Positions 26,625-37,557 of a stretch of DNA of 64,000 nucleotides are shown one piece after another; positions within the stretch are counted from its first letter, which is position 1, and each line of letters begins with the position of its first letter. This stretch comes from an uncultured Paracoccaceae bacterium (GTDB lineage Bacteria; Pseudomonadota; Alphaproteobacteria; Rhodobacterales; Rhodobacteraceae), in NCBI GenBank assembly GCA_947496535.1, contig CANMDE010000001.1, forward strand, positions 496,001 through 560,000, read 5' to 3'. The notes under the pieces are model-generated. The model saw only the letters and a list, made by a program, of their open reading frames with translations, did no database searches and was not told where the DNA came from. The translations under genes and the position numbers were made by a program.

Positions 26625-27230
26625 ATGACAAAAACGGTTCTTGGACCAGATGGCCGTCCGCGTTGCGGTTGGTGTGCGTCCGCCCCAGAGTTCTTTGACT
26701 ATCATGATCGGGAATGGGGTTTTCCCGTGGTCGATGACATCCGTCTGTTCGAAAAGCTCTGCCTTGAGAGTTTTCAATCGGGACTAAGCTGGCGCACCAT
26801 CCTCGCCAAGCGCGAGAATTTCAGACGGGCCTTTGCTGGATTTGACTTCAATAAGGTCGCACAGTTTGACGAACAGGATGTCACACGGCTGTTGGGCGAT
26901 GCCGGGATCGTCCGCCACCGTGGCAAGATCGAAGCGGTCATCAATAATGCGCAGATGGCGTGTGAGATCGTGAAAACCGAAGGGTCACTTGCCGCGTTTC
27001 TCTGGCGCTTTGAACCAACAGAAGAGACCGCCGAACCGCAAACCCGCTCGACGTCGCCAGCATCCCACGCCCTGTCCAAAGAGCTGCGCAAACGGGGATG
27101 GAAATTTGTTGGACCGACGACTGTCTATGCGTTCATGCAGGCCATGGGCTTGATCAACGACCACGCAGAAGGTTGCGTGCTGCGAGCCGAGGCCGAAAAG
27201 GCGCGGGGTAAGTTGCAGAGACCGGGGTGA
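26625..27230 (+). CDS. tag: DNA-3-methyladenine glycosylase I
   Basis: This base-excision repair enzyme removes 3-methyladenine from DNA. The 201-residue product has the Tag zinc site: Cys in RCGWCASAPEFFDYHDREWGFP together with the His of DYHD, and the C-terminal pair in NDHAEGC. The helix-hairpin core (FEKLCLESFQSGLSWRTILAKRENFRRAF) with the substrate-pocket Glu/Trp and the GPTTVYAFMQAMG block is also present. The start at MTKTVLG (26625) gives the normal length; an upstream ATG would add 30 unrelated residues. Confidence 0.94.
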   Translation: MTKTVLGPDGRPRCGWCASAPEFFDYHDREWGFPVVDDIRLFEKLCLESFQSGLSWRTILAKRENFRRAFAGFDFNKVAQFDEQDVTRLLGDAGIVRHRGKIEAVINNAQMACEIVKTEGSLAAFLWRFEPTEETAEPQTRSTSPASHALSKELRKRGWKFVGPTTVYAFMQAMGLINDHAEGCVLRAEAEKARGKLQRPG

Positions 27231-27362
27231 AGAGGAGCGGCAGGTGTTTGGGCGTTGGCGGGAATGATGTCACAAGCGGAAGCTTAGGGTGGGGAGGGCT
27301 AAGCGGGACGGAGCCGACCTTCGCTGCGGCTTCACGAATGGCTGCTTCTGACAAAATGGGGT

Positions 27363-28241
27363 CTATGACCGCTTTATTGCTACCAGAGCTCCCGCGCACA
27401 GAATGACTGAAATACCAAGCCAAGTATGTGCTTCGGGCCAGTCACCAAACGCCACAAATCCGACAACGACTGCCGCCACTATCTCCAGGTAAACAATTGG
27501 TGCAAGTATCCCTGCGGGCGCAAACCGGAAAGCTGCAATAGACAAACCGTGGGATAGACTTTGCAGCATTCCAATGGCTGCAAACCAACCCAGATAAGAT
27601 GAAATTTCTTCCATCCCGGACCAAAGTGCAAATGGCGTTAGGACCAGTGCACCAAGGAGCGCCTGATAGGCCAGAGCAGCCATTGGTGGTGCCTGGCGCG
27701 CGGCCAGCCGGGTTGCGAGCATATAGAACGCAAACAAGATGCCAGCCAAGACAGCCCAGAGAATATTGACGTCGAAATGTCCATCAGGACGCAAAACAAT
27801 GATGACACCGATGAAACCACCAACAACTGCGCAAATTATTGGAATCGTTAGACGTTCTGACAAAACAAAAGGCGCTAAAGCTGCGGCAACGAATGGCGCG
27901 ACGAAATACGCAGATATCGCGTTCGCGAGGGGGACTGTTCGAATGGAAAAGAAGAACACGGTCATCGATCCCACTAGCAACAATGTTCGCGCCGTTTGAG
28001 ACTTTAATCCCGCTGGCAGCAGCGCTTCACGTCCGTGAAGCCTCATAGCGATTGGGACAGCAACAATGGCAGCGGCGACATAGGTGCCCCATGCAATGGT
28101 GAAGACTGGCAAAGCGTCCGTCATGTGCTTCGCGATACCATCCCTCAACGGTATAACGAACATCGCGGCAGCCATCAAAACGAGACCAAGCAAAACTCGG
28201 TCCACCGGCTGTTGCTTATCGTCTGCCACGCTTTCAGCCAA
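27363..28241 (-). CDS. DMT-superfamily (EamA) transporter
   Basis: The 292-residue product has ten predicted membrane helices in two five-helix EamA repeats, with the typical joining segment LANAISAYFVAPFVAAALAPFVLSERL at the end of the first repeat and AGILAPIVYLEIVAAVVVGFVAFGDWP in the second. Family members export amino acids or other metabolites; the substrate is unknown. The longest frame starts at a TTG (28241) with an AGGGG-like site; an alternative GTG lies at 28229. Confidence 0.88.
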   Translation of the reverse strand: MAESVADDKQQPVDRVLLGLVLMAAAMFVIPLRDGIAKHMTDALPVFTIAWGTYVAAAIVAVPIAMRLHGREALLPAGLKSQTARTLLLVGSMTVFFFSIRTVPLANAISAYFVAPFVAAALAPFVLSERLTIPIICAVVGGFIGVIIVLRPDGHFDVNILWAVLAGILFAFYMLATRLAARQAPPMAALAYQALLGALVLTPFALWSGMEEISSYLGWFAAIGMLQSLSHGLSIAAFRFAPAGILAPIVYLEIVAAVVVGFVAFGDWPEAHTWLGISVILCAGALVAIKRS

Positions 28242-28515
28242 CGGCCCGCCCCTGCTTATTGTGATGGAAAATCTTAGTGGTGTCAGTTAAGCGCTTCAGT
28301 CGCTCTTGGTAAAGCCGTCATTCGTGTCCAGCGCAGCATCACGTAAACTGGGCTCTTTTGAGACCTTCGCTGCGACAATCGCGAACGGTAGCTTTGCCTC
28401 GTTTCTCATTTTTGGGTCAATTGATGACGTGAAGGTCAAAACCGTGTGACGTCCAACATCATGAACCCCACCGCACATTTCGTTAACCTACTAAAACCCT
28501 AACAAAACGCGCGCT

Positions 28516-28561
28516 GGTGCCCGACGCTTTGCCGACACTTGTCCGACAGGTTTCGGGCACC
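28516..28561. repeat. inverted repeat enclosing 11-bp-phased CCGAC units
   Basis: GGTGCCCGA (28516-28524) is perfectly repeated in inverse at 28553-28561. Between and overlapping the arms, the CCGAC core recurs with an 11-base period (units from 28518, 28529 and 28540). TTAACC follows at 28565. The same design is found at 44800-44859. Function is unknown; an oligomeric regulator binding on one helix face is one possibility. Confidence 0.55.
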
Positions 28562-28655
28562 GCTTTAACCAATAAACAAAGGCGTTAATACATGATTCCG
28601 GGCGTTTGGCCCCGTGACCCCGCGCAACGCCCACCGTGCGTTGCGGTGCCCCTTC

Positions 28656-28669
28656 TTGATCCACATCAA
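28656..28669. promoter_or_regulatory. FnrL (FNR-type) binding site upstream of ccoGHIS
   Basis: TTGATCCACATCAA is a perfect TTGAT-N4-ATCAA palindrome, 63 bases before the ccoG start. It indicates low-oxygen activation of the oxidase assembly operon in parallel with ccoNOQP. Confidence 0.85.
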
Positions 28670-28732
28670 GGACCTTTCACGCAGAGCTACTAAAACCGAC
28701 CCTGCGAACAGAAATCTTCCCATAGGTCAGCC

Positions 28733-30145
28733 ATGTCCTTGAATCCCGATCAGCCGCTTTATGCCGCGCGCGAGCCGATTTTTCCGCGTCGCGTTCACGG
28801 GTTTTACCGCACGCTGAAATGGTGGGTGATGGCCGTGACGCTTGGCATTTACTATCTAACCCCTTGGATTCGTTGGGATCGTGGCCCGAACCTGCCTGAT
28901 CAGGCTGTACTGATCGATATGGCGCACCGCCGGTTCTATTTTTTCTGGATCGAGATATGGCCGCATGAGTTCTACTTTGTCGCGGGCCTTTTGATCATGG
29001 CGGGGCTGGGGTTGTTTCTGTTCACCTCGGCGCTGGGCCGTGTCTGGTGTGGCTATACCTGCCCGCAGACCGTCTGGACCGACCTTTTTATCCTTGTAGA
29101 ACGCTGGATCGAGGGCGACCGCAATGCCCGCGTACGGCTTTGGAATGCAAAGTGGAGTTTCCGTAAGTGGCGGTTAAGAATAACAAAATGGACGGTCTGG
29201 CTACTGATCGCCGTCGCCACCGGCGGTGCGTGGGTGTTCTATTTCGCTGACGCCCCGACGCTCGCCCGCGACCTTGTCACTCTGCAAGCACCGCCCATCG
29301 CTTGGATGACAATCGCCGTTCTGACCGCGACCACGTTTATCTTCGGCGGCTTCATGCGCGAGCAGGTCTGCAACTACATGTGCCCATGGCCCCGCATTCA
29401 GGCCGCGATGATGGACCCCGATACGCTCACCGTCGCCTATCGCGAATGGCGGGGCGAGCCGCGTGGCAAGAAGCATGAAAACACCACCGGCGACTGCATC
29501 GACTGCATGGCCTGCGTGAACGTCTGCCCTGCGGGGATCGATATCCGGGACGGACAGCAGATGGAGTGCATTACATGTGCGCTCTGTATTGATGCCTGCG
29601 ATGACGTCATGGCGAAAATTGGTAAGCCACGGGGGTTAATCGATTATCTGGCACTTTCGGATCAAGAGGCCGAAGCGCAGGGACAGCCACCCAAACCCAT
29701 CTGGCGGCACGTCTTTCGCTTCCGCACGATGCTGTATACGACGCTTTGGGCGCTGATCGGGTTCGGTCTGGTCTTTGCGCTGTTCATCCGTGCGGATATC
29801 GAAATGACGGTCTCGCCCGTTCGCAATCCGACCTTTGTCACATTGTCCGACGGGACCATCCGGAACATCTACGATATCCGCCTGCTCAACAAAAACGGTG
29901 AGGATCGGGAGTTTCATCTATCGCTGAGCTCCGATGAAATCCTGCGGATTGATGTGGAGGGCACTGCGCAGCGCAGCATCGTTGTTCCGGCCAATGAAAC
30001 CATGCTGCAGCGGGTTTATGTCTCGGCCCGGCCCGGTGATCCGGCGGCTTCGATGGATCGGGTCGATCTGCGTTTTTGGGTCGAGGATCTGATGTCTGGT
30101 GAACGGGCTTATAAAGACACGATTTTTAACGGGAGGGTACGGTAA
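28733..30145 (+). CDS. ccoG: cbb3 oxidase accessory protein CcoG (RdxA)
   Basis: The 470-residue polyferredoxin-like membrane protein reduces Cu(II) for cbb3 oxidase assembly. It has about five membrane helices and a cytoplasmic ferredoxin domain with two 4Fe-4S clusters (CIDCMACVNVCPAG and CITCALCIDACDD), plus the membrane-face Cys motifs (VWCGYTCPQTVWTD and EQVCNYMCPWPRIQ). The C-terminal beta domain is periplasmic. The stop shares one base with the ccoH start (TAATG). Confidence 0.95.
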   Translation: MSLNPDQPLYAAREPIFPRRVHGFYRTLKWWVMAVTLGIYYLTPWIRWDRGPNLPDQAVLIDMAHRRFYFFWIEIWPHEFYFVAGLLIMAGLGLFLFTSALGRVWCGYTCPQTVWTDLFILVERWIEGDRNARVRLWNAKWSFRKWRLRITKWTVWLLIAVATGGAWVFYFADAPTLARDLVTLQAPPIAWMTIAVLTATTFIFGGFMREQVCNYMCPWPRIQAAMMDPDTLTVAYREWRGEPRGKKHENTTGDCIDCMACVNVCPAGIDIRDGQQMECITCALCIDACDDVMAKIGKPRGLIDYLALSDQEAEAQGQPPKPIWRHVFRFRTMLYTTLWALIGFGLVFALFIRADIEMTVSPVRNPTFVTLSDGTIRNIYDIRLLNKNGEDREFHLSLSSDEILRIDVEGTAQRSIVVPANETMLQRVYVSARPGDPAASMDRVDLRFWVEDLMSGERAYKDTIFNGRVR

Positions 30146-30597
30146 TGACCCGCGAATTCACCGGCTGGCATATGTTGGCCATCATGGTTGGCGCTTTCGG
30201 GATCATCATCACGGTGAACCTCACGCTGGCCTTTAATGCGGTACGGACTTTTCCGGGGTTGGAGACCAAAAACTCCTATGTTGCCAGCCAATCGTTCGAC
30301 GCTGACCGTGCCGCGCAGGACGCCCTGCGCTGGGATGTGACAGCCACATTGGCGGATGGTGAGCTTGAGCTGTCGGTGCTGGATGCCGCAGGCAACGCGA
30401 CCCGGCCGAAAGTAGTCAGCGCCACACTTGGCCGCGCGACGCATACGGGTGAGGACAGCACCCCGAACCTGACATGGAACGGTACAGCGTTCACAGCCCC
30501 GGTCCCCGCGACCGAGGGTTATTGGAACCTGCGTCTGGTGCTGGAGGCCGCCGATGGCACCCAGTTCCGCCGTCGCTTTCCGTTGACTGTGGAATGA
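30145..30597 (+). CDS. ccoH: cbb3 oxidase assembly protein CcoH (FixH family)
   Basis: The 150-residue product has one N-terminal membrane helix (about 8-29, MLAIMVGAFGIIITVNLTLAF) and a periplasmic beta domain with the family signature FPGLETKNSYVASQSFDADRAAQ. CcoH/FixH is needed for stable CcoP/oxidase assembly. It overlaps ccoG by one base and ccoI by four (ATGA), so the operon is tightly coupled. Confidence 0.92.
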   Translation: MTREFTGWHMLAIMVGAFGIIITVNLTLAFNAVRTFPGLETKNSYVASQSFDADRAAQDALRWDVTATLADGELELSVLDAAGNATRPKVVSATLGRATHTGEDSTPNLTWNGTAFTAPVPATEGYWNLRLVLEAADGTQFRRRFPLTVE

Positions 30598-32747
30598 GTG
30601 ACGCGGTCATCTGCCCGGCCTGCGTGGGCCTGCCTGATGGGCCGCTGGAAAGGGCGGCCTCGAACGGGTCGGATCAGATCATTCTGTTGCTGCCCGGTAT
30701 TCATTGCGTCGCTTGCATCAACGGGGTGGAGCGGGCCTTGCGCAGTATGGATGGCGTCGCCAATGCCCGCGTGAACCTTTCGATGAAGCGGGTGACCGTT
30801 GGCCTGCATCGACCCATTCCGGCAGAGGACTTGATCGACACGCTGGAAATGGCCGGTTTTGAGGCGCGGGTACTGGATACGGGCCTATTGGGTGTTGAGA
30901 CGGACAGCTATGGTCGCGGACTTTTGACCCGCATCGCGATTTCCGGTTTTGCGATGATGAACGTCATGCTGTTGTCGGTGGCCGTCTGGTCGGGGGCCGT
31001 GGGGGCGACCCAGCATCTTTTCCATCTGATCAGCGCTAGCATCGCCATTCCGGCCTTGATCTACGCCGCCCAGCCGTTTTTCCGCAATGCATGGCAGGCG
31101 CTTTCGGTGCGGCGGCTAAATATGGATGTGCCGATCTCTCTGGCGATCATTTTGGCGGCTGGCATGTCTTTGTTCGAGACTTTCGTCGGTGGCGTGCAGG
31201 TGTATTTTGACGCTGCTATATCGCTCACCTTCTTTTTGTTGGTTGGGCGGTATCTGGATCATCGCAGCCGCAAGGCTGCGGCGTCAGCTGCGGTGCAATT
31301 GTCGGCGCTGGAGGTACCGCGTGTCATGCGCTCGCGTGAAGGTGTCCGCGAGATGGTGGACTTCGCCGAGCTTGCAGTGGACGATCATGTGATTGTTTTG
31401 CCGGGGGGGCGTATACCGGTGGACGGGATCATCACGGATGGCGAAAGCGAAATTGACCGTTCGCTTCTGACCGGTGAAAGCAAACCGATTTCTGCCCGGA
31501 TGGGGGCCATCGTCAGCGCGGGTGAGGTCAACATGACGGGGCCGTTGACCATCCGTGCGGCCACTGTCGGCGACAACACAACGCTGCGAAAGATGGTCAC
31601 GATGGTCGATCAGGCCGAGGCTGTGCGCAACCGCTATACTGCCATCGCTGACCGTGCCGCCGCGTTCTATGCGCCGGTGGTGCATCTGCTGGCACTGGCA
31701 GCGTTCGTTGGTTGGGTGGCCTATTCCGGTGATGTGCGGTTGTCACTCAACATCGCTGTGGCCACGTTGATCATTACCTGCCCATGTGCGTTGGGGCTGG
31801 CGGTGCCAGCGGTTTCTACAACAGCTGCTGGACGGTTGTTTCGCATGGGATTGCTGGTTAAGGATGGCACGGCGCTGGAAAGACTGGCCGAGGTGGATAC
31901 GGTTGTTTTCGACAAGACCGGCACACTGACCTTACCCGCGGCGGCTGGTGACGCGCTGGACGCAGAGGATCAGTCAGTGGCTTTGGCCCTGACACGGAAT
32001 ACAACCCACCCGGTGTCGCAGGCCATTGCAGCGGCGCTGTTGGGTGACGGCATCGAACCGGCGGAGGTGAGCGGACAGACAGAGCATCCCGGTCAAGGAA
32101 TAAGCGCATGGTATCAAGGCCAACAGGTTCGGTTGGGGTCGGGTGCATGGCTGGGTGCGGGGCAGGGCACCTTCATTCAGATTGGGAATGCAGCGCCAAA
32201 GAAAATCGCTTTGCAGTCGCAACTTCGCGAAGGGGCGGCAGAGTTGATCGCGGCATGGCAGACGCAGGGACTTAACGTCCAATTGGTCTCTGGCGACGAT
32301 CCGGTTGAGACTGCGCGGGTGGCCGAGATGCTCGGTATTACCGATTGGCGGGCGCAGTTCAGCCCGGCAGAAAAGATCGGCTATATTGAAGGGCTTCGCG
32401 CAAACGGCGCGCGTGTGCTGATGGTTGGGGATGGTTTGAATGATACGGGTGCGCTGGCGGCGGCGGATGCCTCTGTCTCGCCTGCGACGGCAGCGGATGC
32501 ATCGCGGGCTGCAGCGGATGTGGTGCTGCTTAATGACAGTTTGAAGCCATTGGTTGATCTGCCCCTGATCGCGCGTGCGGCCAAGCGGCGGGTGATGGAA
32601 AACTTCGGGATCGCTGTGGGTTACAACGCGATTGCCATTCCGATTGCGCTGGCCGGTTTTGCGACGCCGTTGCTGGCTGCGGTGGCGATGTCGACGTCGT
32701 CGATCACAGTGCTGTTGAACACTCTGCGGCTACGGGGGCGGGTATGA
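30594..32747 (+). CDS. ccoI: copper-translocating P1B-type ATPase CcoI (FixI)
   Basis: The 717-residue ATPase exports copper to the periplasm for the oxidase CuB site. Features in order: a Cys-x-x-Cys near the start (ICPAC), an HMA metal-binding domain with HCVAC (Cys38, Cys41), membrane helices, the TGES actuator motif (LLTGESKP), the membrane metal site TCPCALGLAVP (about 394-404), phosphorylation site DKTGTL (about 440), and the hinge GDGLNDTGAL. The ATG at 30594 overlaps the ccoH stop; an upstream in-frame ATG lies inside ccoH and is rejected. Confidence 0.95.
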   Translation: MSDAVICPACVGLPDGPLERAASNGSDQIILLLPGIHCVACINGVERALRSMDGVANARVNLSMKRVTVGLHRPIPAEDLIDTLEMAGFEARVLDTGLLGVETDSYGRGLLTRIAISGFAMMNVMLLSVAVWSGAVGATQHLFHLISASIAIPALIYAAQPFFRNAWQALSVRRLNMDVPISLAIILAAGMSLFETFVGGVQVYFDAAISLTFFLLVGRYLDHRSRKAAASAAVQLSALEVPRVMRSREGVREMVDFAELAVDDHVIVLPGGRIPVDGIITDGESEIDRSLLTGESKPISARMGAIVSAGEVNMTGPLTIRAATVGDNTTLRKMVTMVDQAEAVRNRYTAIADRAAAFYAPVVHLLALAAFVGWVAYSGDVRLSLNIAVATLIITCPCALGLAVPAVSTTAAGRLFRMGLLVKDGTALERLAEVDTVVFDKTGTLTLPAAAGDALDAEDQSVALALTRNTTHPVSQAIAAALLGDGIEPAEVSGQTEHPGQGISAWYQGQQVRLGSGAWLGAGQGTFIQIGNAAPKKIALQSQLREGAAELIAAWQTQGLNVQLVSGDDPVETARVAEMLGITDWRAQFSPAEKIGYIEGLRANGARVLMVGDGLNDTGALAAADASVSPATAADASRAAADVVLLNDSLKPLVDLPLIARAAKRRVMENFGIAVGYNAIAIPIALAGFATPLLAAVAMSTSSITVLLNTLRLRGRV

Positions 32748-32902
32748 ATGTACTGGTGATCCTGATCCCCGCATCGCTGGTTCTGGGTGGGCTTGGTTTA
32801 GCGGCGTTTCTATGGAGCTTGCGGGCCAATCAGTACGATGATCTGGACGGAGATGCCTGGCGAATTCTTTCCGAAAACGATGATGAACCGCCGTCTGAGT
32901 AA
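32744..32902 (+). CDS. ccoS: cbb3 oxidase maturation protein CcoS
   Basis: This 52-residue product, MNVLVILIPASLVLGGLGLA followed by a short tail, has one membrane helix followed by the family signature WSLRANQYDDLDGDAWRIL. CcoS is required for cofactor insertion into the oxidase. Its ATG overlaps the ccoI stop by four bases. The operon ccoGHIS ends here. Confidence 0.95.
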   Translation: MNVLVILIPASLVLGGLGLAAFLWSLRANQYDDLDGDAWRILSENDDEPPSE

Positions 32903-32966
32903 TTTTACTGGAAACTGCGTGTTCGCCCTGTTGACTCGGACCTTTTGGAACCATAACTACGCTGCG

Positions 32967-32993
32967 TTATCACTCTGCAATGGTGAGTGCTAA
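32967..32993. promoter_or_regulatory. CIRCE element (HrcA operator)
   Basis: TTATCACTC-N9-GAGTGCTAA matches the CIRCE consensus TTAGCACTC-N9-GAGTGCTAA with one mismatch in the left arm. It ends 34 bases before the groES start. In alphaproteobacteria HrcA represses groESL through such an element. Confidence 0.93.
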
Positions 32994-33027
32994 CATCAAC
33001 GGAAACACGAACTGGAGAAGTTCTGAA

Positions 33028-33312
33028 ATGGCATTTACACCACTTCACGACCGTGTACTGGTCCGTCGCATCGAAAGCGACGAAAAGACCGTTGGCGGGC
33101 TGATCATTCCTGACAGCGCCAAAGAAAAGCCCGCCGAGGGCGAAGTCGTATCTTGCGGCGCAGGCGCCCGCAAGGACAGCGGTGAACTGATCGCAATGGA
33201 CGTCAAAGCAGGCGACAAAGTGTTGTTTGGCAAATGGTCCGGCACTGAGGTCAAGATCGACGGTGAAGAGCTGCTGATCATGAAAGAAAGCGACATCCTC
33301 GGCATCATGTAA
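33028..33312 (+). CDS. groES: co-chaperonin GroES
   Basis: The 94-residue product has the full Cpn10 sequence layout: [21 protein letters not shown], the mobile loop region [18 protein letters not shown], then [33 protein letters not shown]. It forms the heptameric lid of the GroEL cage. The start at 33028 follows a GGAG-type site; the CIRCE element lies upstream and groEL follows after 48 bases. Confidence 0.97.
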   Translation: MAFTPLHDRVLVRRIESDEKTVGGLIIPDSAKEKPAEGEVVSCGAGARKDSGELIAMDVKAGDKVLFGKWSGTEVKIDGEELLIMKESDILGIM

Positions 33313-33342
33313 GCCGAGCGGTCTGCCCTCATATTTATCTAA

Positions 33343-35007
<1,665 letters not shown>

Positions 35008-35093
35008 CCAGTCAAATCCTGATGGATTTGACTGCGTATGTGGCCGGCTTTTGCTGAAACCAAAGGCAGAGAACATGCCAAATTGAAGATGAT

Positions 35094-35120
35094 AGGGCGG
35101 TCCGCTTGGACCGCCCTTAT
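35094..35120 (+). terminator. Rho-independent terminator of groESL
   Basis: GGGCGGTCC (35095-35103) pairs with GGACCGCCC (35108-35116) over a four-base loop, followed by TTATT. It lies 88 bases after the groEL stop. Confidence 0.85.
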
Positions 35121-35251
35121 TCGTTAAAATGATGTAAATCCGCGCTCAAAAAAAAGAGGGTGTGTTATTTTGATTTGATAAAGCTTCACAGAACTGTGAA
35201 CTTCGGCTAACGTCATCTTGGGTGTGGGGCTTGTGAAGAGGAACAGGTTCT

Positions 35252-35851
35252 ATGGCCAAATCAAATACATTGGTTATGACTGCGGCGGCGCTTTCATTGG
35301 CAGCTTGCGGTGGAGGCGGTGGCAGCAGCAGCGGTGGCGGTGGAGGTAGCGGTTTAGATAGCTACGCGGCTGCAATCGCTGATCTGCAAAGCAACGAAGA
35401 TCTGTTGACCTTCACTCCAGAGGAAAATCTGCCAACCGGATCAGCAACGTATCGTGGGGTTGTAGGTTTCAATACGACAGGAGCCTTTGAAGTGGGCGAA
35501 ACGCCCGACCCGCAAGATCTGGTCGATCAGATCGAAGGATATGTTGGCGGTGTGAGTGTAACAGTCGATTTTGCCGACGATACGCTTGACGGAGAAGTTG
35601 TCGCGTTCGAAGACTTCGAGGGCAATAGTGTCAGCGGTCGTCTTGATATCGACAATGGTACACTGACCGGAACCAACACGGCCGGTATTGCGGAGGGCTA
35701 CGACGCGACCGCAGCAGGCAGTATCGACGGGACGGACTATGTATTCGATGTCGAAGGGGCCTTCCTCGGTGACAATGGTGAGGGCATGTCACTCTATTTT
35801 GACGCACAGGATGACTCGAATGCGATCGGGTCGGGTCTGGCCGCACGATAA
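35252..35851 (+). CDS. putative beta-rich surface lipoprotein
   Basis: The 199-residue product has a lipoprotein signal (ALSLAAC; Cys19 expected as the lipidated residue), then a Gly/Ser linker (GGGGGSSSGGGGGSG), then a beta-rich domain: LPTGSATYRGVVGF, SVTVDFADDTLDGEVVAFEDF, SGRLDIDNGTLTG, GYDATAAGSIDG, DVEGAFLGDNGEGM. The same series of segments occurs in the lipoprotein at 2470-3186, and the pattern recalls TbpB/HphA-like barrels of surface lipoproteins. The ligand is unknown. Confidence 0.65.
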   Translation: MAKSNTLVMTAAALSLAACGGGGGSSSGGGGGSGLDSYAAAIADLQSNEDLLTFTPEENLPTGSATYRGVVGFNTTGAFEVGETPDPQDLVDQIEGYVGGVSVTVDFADDTLDGEVVAFEDFEGNSVSGRLDIDNGTLTGTNTAGIAEGYDATAAGSIDGTDYVFDVEGAFLGDNGEGMSLYFDAQDDSNAIGSGLAAR

Positions 35852-35932
35852 GGTGTTGAAACAGAACCAACTGTGATCTCGCGTTATTCGCAAAAGAATG
35901 TATCAGTGTTTCAAACATTGATGCATTCCTGA

Positions 35933-36778
35933 ATGACCCCGATACAGCTTCTGCTTCTTACAGCACTTACCATGACAGCCTTCGCCGCCAATTCGGTGCT
36001 GAATCGAATTGGTGTGGCCAATCTGGGCATGGACCCTATGGATTTCGCTGCCATTCGAGTGGCGTCAGGGGCGTTGATCCTATGGGTGCTGGTCTTGATG
36101 CGCCCTGCCGCGCCACTTGTCGTTTTTGTGCAGAAACGGATTGCCGGGGCACTTGCACTTGCCATCTACATGATCGGATTTTCCTGGGCCTATCTCAGCC
36201 TTGGTGCAGGGTTGGGCGCGCTGATCTTGTTCGGCGTCTTGCAGGTTGCCATGTTTGGTTGGGCCGTGTTTGAGCGTCAAACCATCCCACCTTTGCGCTG
36301 GCTTGGTGCAGGGGTCGCGCTTGTGGGCTTGTGTGTCTTGCTCTGGCCGACAGGGGCAACCGCCGTGCCGTTTTGGGGAACCGCCGCGATGATTGCGGCG
36401 GCTTTCGGTTGGGCCGCATACACACTCTTCGGGCGCGGCGAAGATGATGCGCTTGGTGCGACTGCAGGGAACTTTCTTCTGTGTTTGCCATTGGTTGTTT
36501 TGGCCAGCCTGACGCTGGGTGGTGGACCTATCACGTTCTGGGGTGCGGCCACTGCGGTCACAGCAGGCGCGGTCACGTCGGGCTTGGGTTATGCATTGTG
36601 GTATCGTGTTCTTCCCGCATTGCCGACCACCACAGCGGCCATTGCGCAACTAAGCGTACCGGTAATTGCCGTGGCGGCAGGGGCCGTCTTGCTGGCTGAA
36701 CCGATTACATGGCGGATGACAGCATCTGCCGTGATGGTTTTGGGCGGGATCGCGTTGTCACTTCTGCCGCGACGTTAG
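35933..36778 (+). CDS. DMT-superfamily (EamA) transporter
   Basis: The 281-residue product has ten membrane helices in two EamA repeats; the end of repeat two, [20 protein letters not shown] followed by VLLAEPI, is the classic EamA block. It is a distant relative of the DMT protein at 27363-28241. It probably exports a metabolite. The lipase-like gene follows after 53 bases on the same strand. Confidence 0.88.
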   Translation: MTPIQLLLLTALTMTAFAANSVLNRIGVANLGMDPMDFAAIRVASGALILWVLVLMRPAAPLVVFVQKRIAGALALAIYMIGFSWAYLSLGAGLGALILFGVLQVAMFGWAVFERQTIPPLRWLGAGVALVGLCVLLWPTGATAVPFWGTAAMIAAAFGWAAYTLFGRGEDDALGATAGNFLLCLPLVVLASLTLGGGPITFWGAATAVTAGAVTSGLGYALWYRVLPALPTTTAAIAQLSVPVIAVAAGAVLLAEPITWRMTASAVMVLGGIALSLLPRR

Positions 36779-36831
36779 GTTTTTCGGCGGCAGAGGCTTT
36801 TGTTTCATCGTTGGAGTGTTATCTCATTTTC

Positions 36832-37557
36832 ATGCGTCTGATCTATGCTTTTGCCACTTCCATTTGCTGCGCCACCAGCGTTGCCGCGCAGGACTGCGTG
36901 GTCATGCTGCATGGGCTCGCCCGGTCAGAGATTTCGTTTGCGGCGCTGGAATACGTGCTGGAGGATGAGGGCTACAACGTGGTCAATCGTGGCTATCCAT
37001 CGACGCTGGCAACCATAGAAACCTTGGTCGATGACTATCTGGCAGAAGATGTGGCGGCTTGCGGCGATACGACAGTGCACTTCGTGACCCATTCGATGGG
37101 TGGTATCCTTGCCCGTGCATGGCTCACCAACAATCGTCCTGAAAAAATGGGCCGTGTTGTGATGTTGGGACCACCCAATGCTGGGTCGGAGCTGGTCGAT
37201 ATCTTTGGTGATTTCGAACCGTTTGAGTGGGTGAATGGGCCTGCGGGTCTGCAGTTGGGAACGGGTGAGAACAGCTTTCCCAAATCACTTCAATTGCCCG
37301 AATATGAGGTTGGGATCATTGCCGGGGATCGGACACTGAACCCGGTCTATTCTGCCTTGATCGACGGGGATGATGACGGGAAGGTATCTGTTGCTTCAAC
37401 GAAGCTTGAAGGGATGACAGATCATATTGTGCTGCCAGTGACCCATACGTTCATGATGAACAATCCGCTGGTCATGGAAGAAGTGCTGAAGTTTTTACGC
37501 GACGGTGAGTTCGATCCCGATCTGAGTATGTCGGACCTGATTTTTGGGTTGGATTAG
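36832..37557 (+). CDS. secreted alpha/beta hydrolase, lipase-like
   Basis: The 241-residue product has a signal peptide ([20 protein letters not shown]), then the lipase fold: [10 protein letters not shown] with the oxyanion loop, the nucleophile elbow THSMGG (catalytic Ser, G-x-S-x-G variant with Thr in place of the first Gly), [12 protein letters not shown], an Asp-containing [10 protein letters not shown] stretch, and a His in [11 protein letters not shown]. This matches the PGAP1/LipA-type lipase group. An earlier in-frame ATG at 36709 lies inside the transporter gene and is rejected. The stop overlaps that of purK on the other strand. Confidence 0.82.
   Translation: MRLIYAFATSICCATSVAAQDCVVMLHGLARSEISFAALEYVLEDEGYNVVNRGYPSTLATIETLVDDYLAEDVAACGDTTVHFVTHSMGGILARAWLTNNRPEKMGRVVMLGPPNAGSELVDIFGDFEPFEWVNGPAGLQLGTGENSFPKSLQLPEYEVGIIAGDRTLNPVYSALIDGDDDGKVSVASTKLEGMTDHIVLPVTHTFMMNNPLVMEEVLKFLRDGEFDPDLSMSDLIFGLD

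Larger units (their letters stand above)
28242..28732. other. regulatory region upstream of ccoGHIS
   Basis: This 491-base region contains no gene. It holds an inverted-repeat/11-bp-phased element at 28516-28561 and the FnrL box at 28656-28669 that should drive ccoG. A minus-strand frame at 28296-28478 has no recognisable product. Confidence 0.6.
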
